Notes under the pieces: model-generated | Told to the model about the DNA's origin: nothing | Databases searched by the model: none | What the model saw: the letters and a program-made list of their open reading frames with translations, nothing else | Origin: Scleroderma bovista | Taxonomy: Eukaryota; Basidiomycota; Agaricomycetes; Boletales; Sclerodermataceae | Direction of reading: 5' to 3' | NCBI GenBank assembly: GCA_037178675.1 | Contig: JAYMGJ010000272.1 | Span: 1 to 51,533 of the forward strand | Length of the DNA: 51,533 bases | Shown: positions 51,378-51,533 of the stretch, piece after piece | How positions within the stretch are numbered: position 1 is the stretch's first letter | How the letters are laid out: each line of letters starts with the position of its first letter | Position numbers and translations under genes: made by a program

Positions 51378-51533
51378 TGTCAAGTCCGGGTCTACTCCGG
51401 TAGGGGGTCCGGTCAAGTCCGGACGAAAGCGGACGAAGGGAGGGGGCAGAGGGCTGGACAAGAGATTAGTCCGGCCAGAGTTGGTGACCGCTTGGATTCA
51501 ACGACTAAGGATAACGAGCGTTGATCCCTTGCG
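51378..51533 (-). repeat. Second A LTR nested in the first, cut by the window edge
   Basis: TGTCAAGTCCGGGTCTACTC begins again at 51,378 and follows the A LTR to the end of the window. The left flank is AAGGC; whether it is solo or part of a full element cannot be seen. Confidence 0.85.

Overview
This window looks like transposon-saturated heterochromatin from a basidiomycete fungus, most likely an Agaricomycete. The evidence is a Plavaka-type transposase, KDZ-like transposase remains, a basidiomycete-style 2OG-Fe(II) oxygenase fragment, chromodomain Ty3/gypsy elements (chromoviruses), and 49-57 bp introns. I see no intact host gene, rRNA or tRNA. Almost everything is a mobile element inserted into another. 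Family letters (A, B, C, D, E, F, H, J, K) are my own labels. Nearly every in-frame stop in the transposon genes is TGA, usually where a paralogue has Arg, which is the signature of CpG methylation followed by deamination.

Left third (1-22,042). A decayed Plavaka transposase (283-2648, minus) abuts a solo LTR of family A (2649-3280) and a truncated copy of a long LTR of family B (3281-4601). B lies in the pol gene of a Ty3-like element K1 (4602-6464, continuing at 18,183-19,154). K1 is split by a full-length chromovirus C1 (6465-18,182, minus, 5-bp duplication GAAGA). C1 itself carries a 178-bp foldback repeat, a solo LTR of family J, and a complete 2.3-kb B LTR. K1 lies beside, and probably in, a second integrase fragment, K2. 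A third B copy starts at 19,902 and contains a 374-bp LTR-like insert with a minisatellite.

Middle (22,043-39,214). This B copy is split exactly by a 17.2-kb interval bounded by about 310-bp terminal inverted repeats (element H). H has remains of a KDZ-like transposase next to its right end and holds a Russian-doll set of insertions: MITEs, a MITE containing a solo A LTR containing a LINE-like 3' end, a nearly complete chromovirus A (25,847-35,431, minus) whose reverse transcriptase is cut by a diverged B LTR, a LINE-like retrocopy with a 10-bp duplication, and a tandem array of hairpin-forming units.

Right third (39,215-51,533). The end of the split B LTR is followed by a truncated J LTR, two degenerate satellite-like stretches, a truncated dioxygenase-like gene (43,148-43,704), and chromovirus C2 (43,705-49,372, plus). 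C2's 5' LTR contains another C solo LTR with a perfect duplication (AGTTC). C2's integrase is cut by a fifth B copy, which is broken by A LTRs nested in each other at the window edge.

How the genes work together: A and C elements encode Gag (zinc knuckle), then protease, reverse transcriptase, RNase H, integrase and chromodomain. Pol appears to be reached by -1 frameshifting at an A-rich heptamer. The most interesting feature is a second gene, on the opposite strand, between pol and the 3' LTR in both families. It has its own TATA box, a spliceosomal intron, a coiled coil and a Zn(II)2Cys6-like cysteine cluster. A second candidate novelty is a protein-conserved ORF inside the 2.3-kb B LTR.
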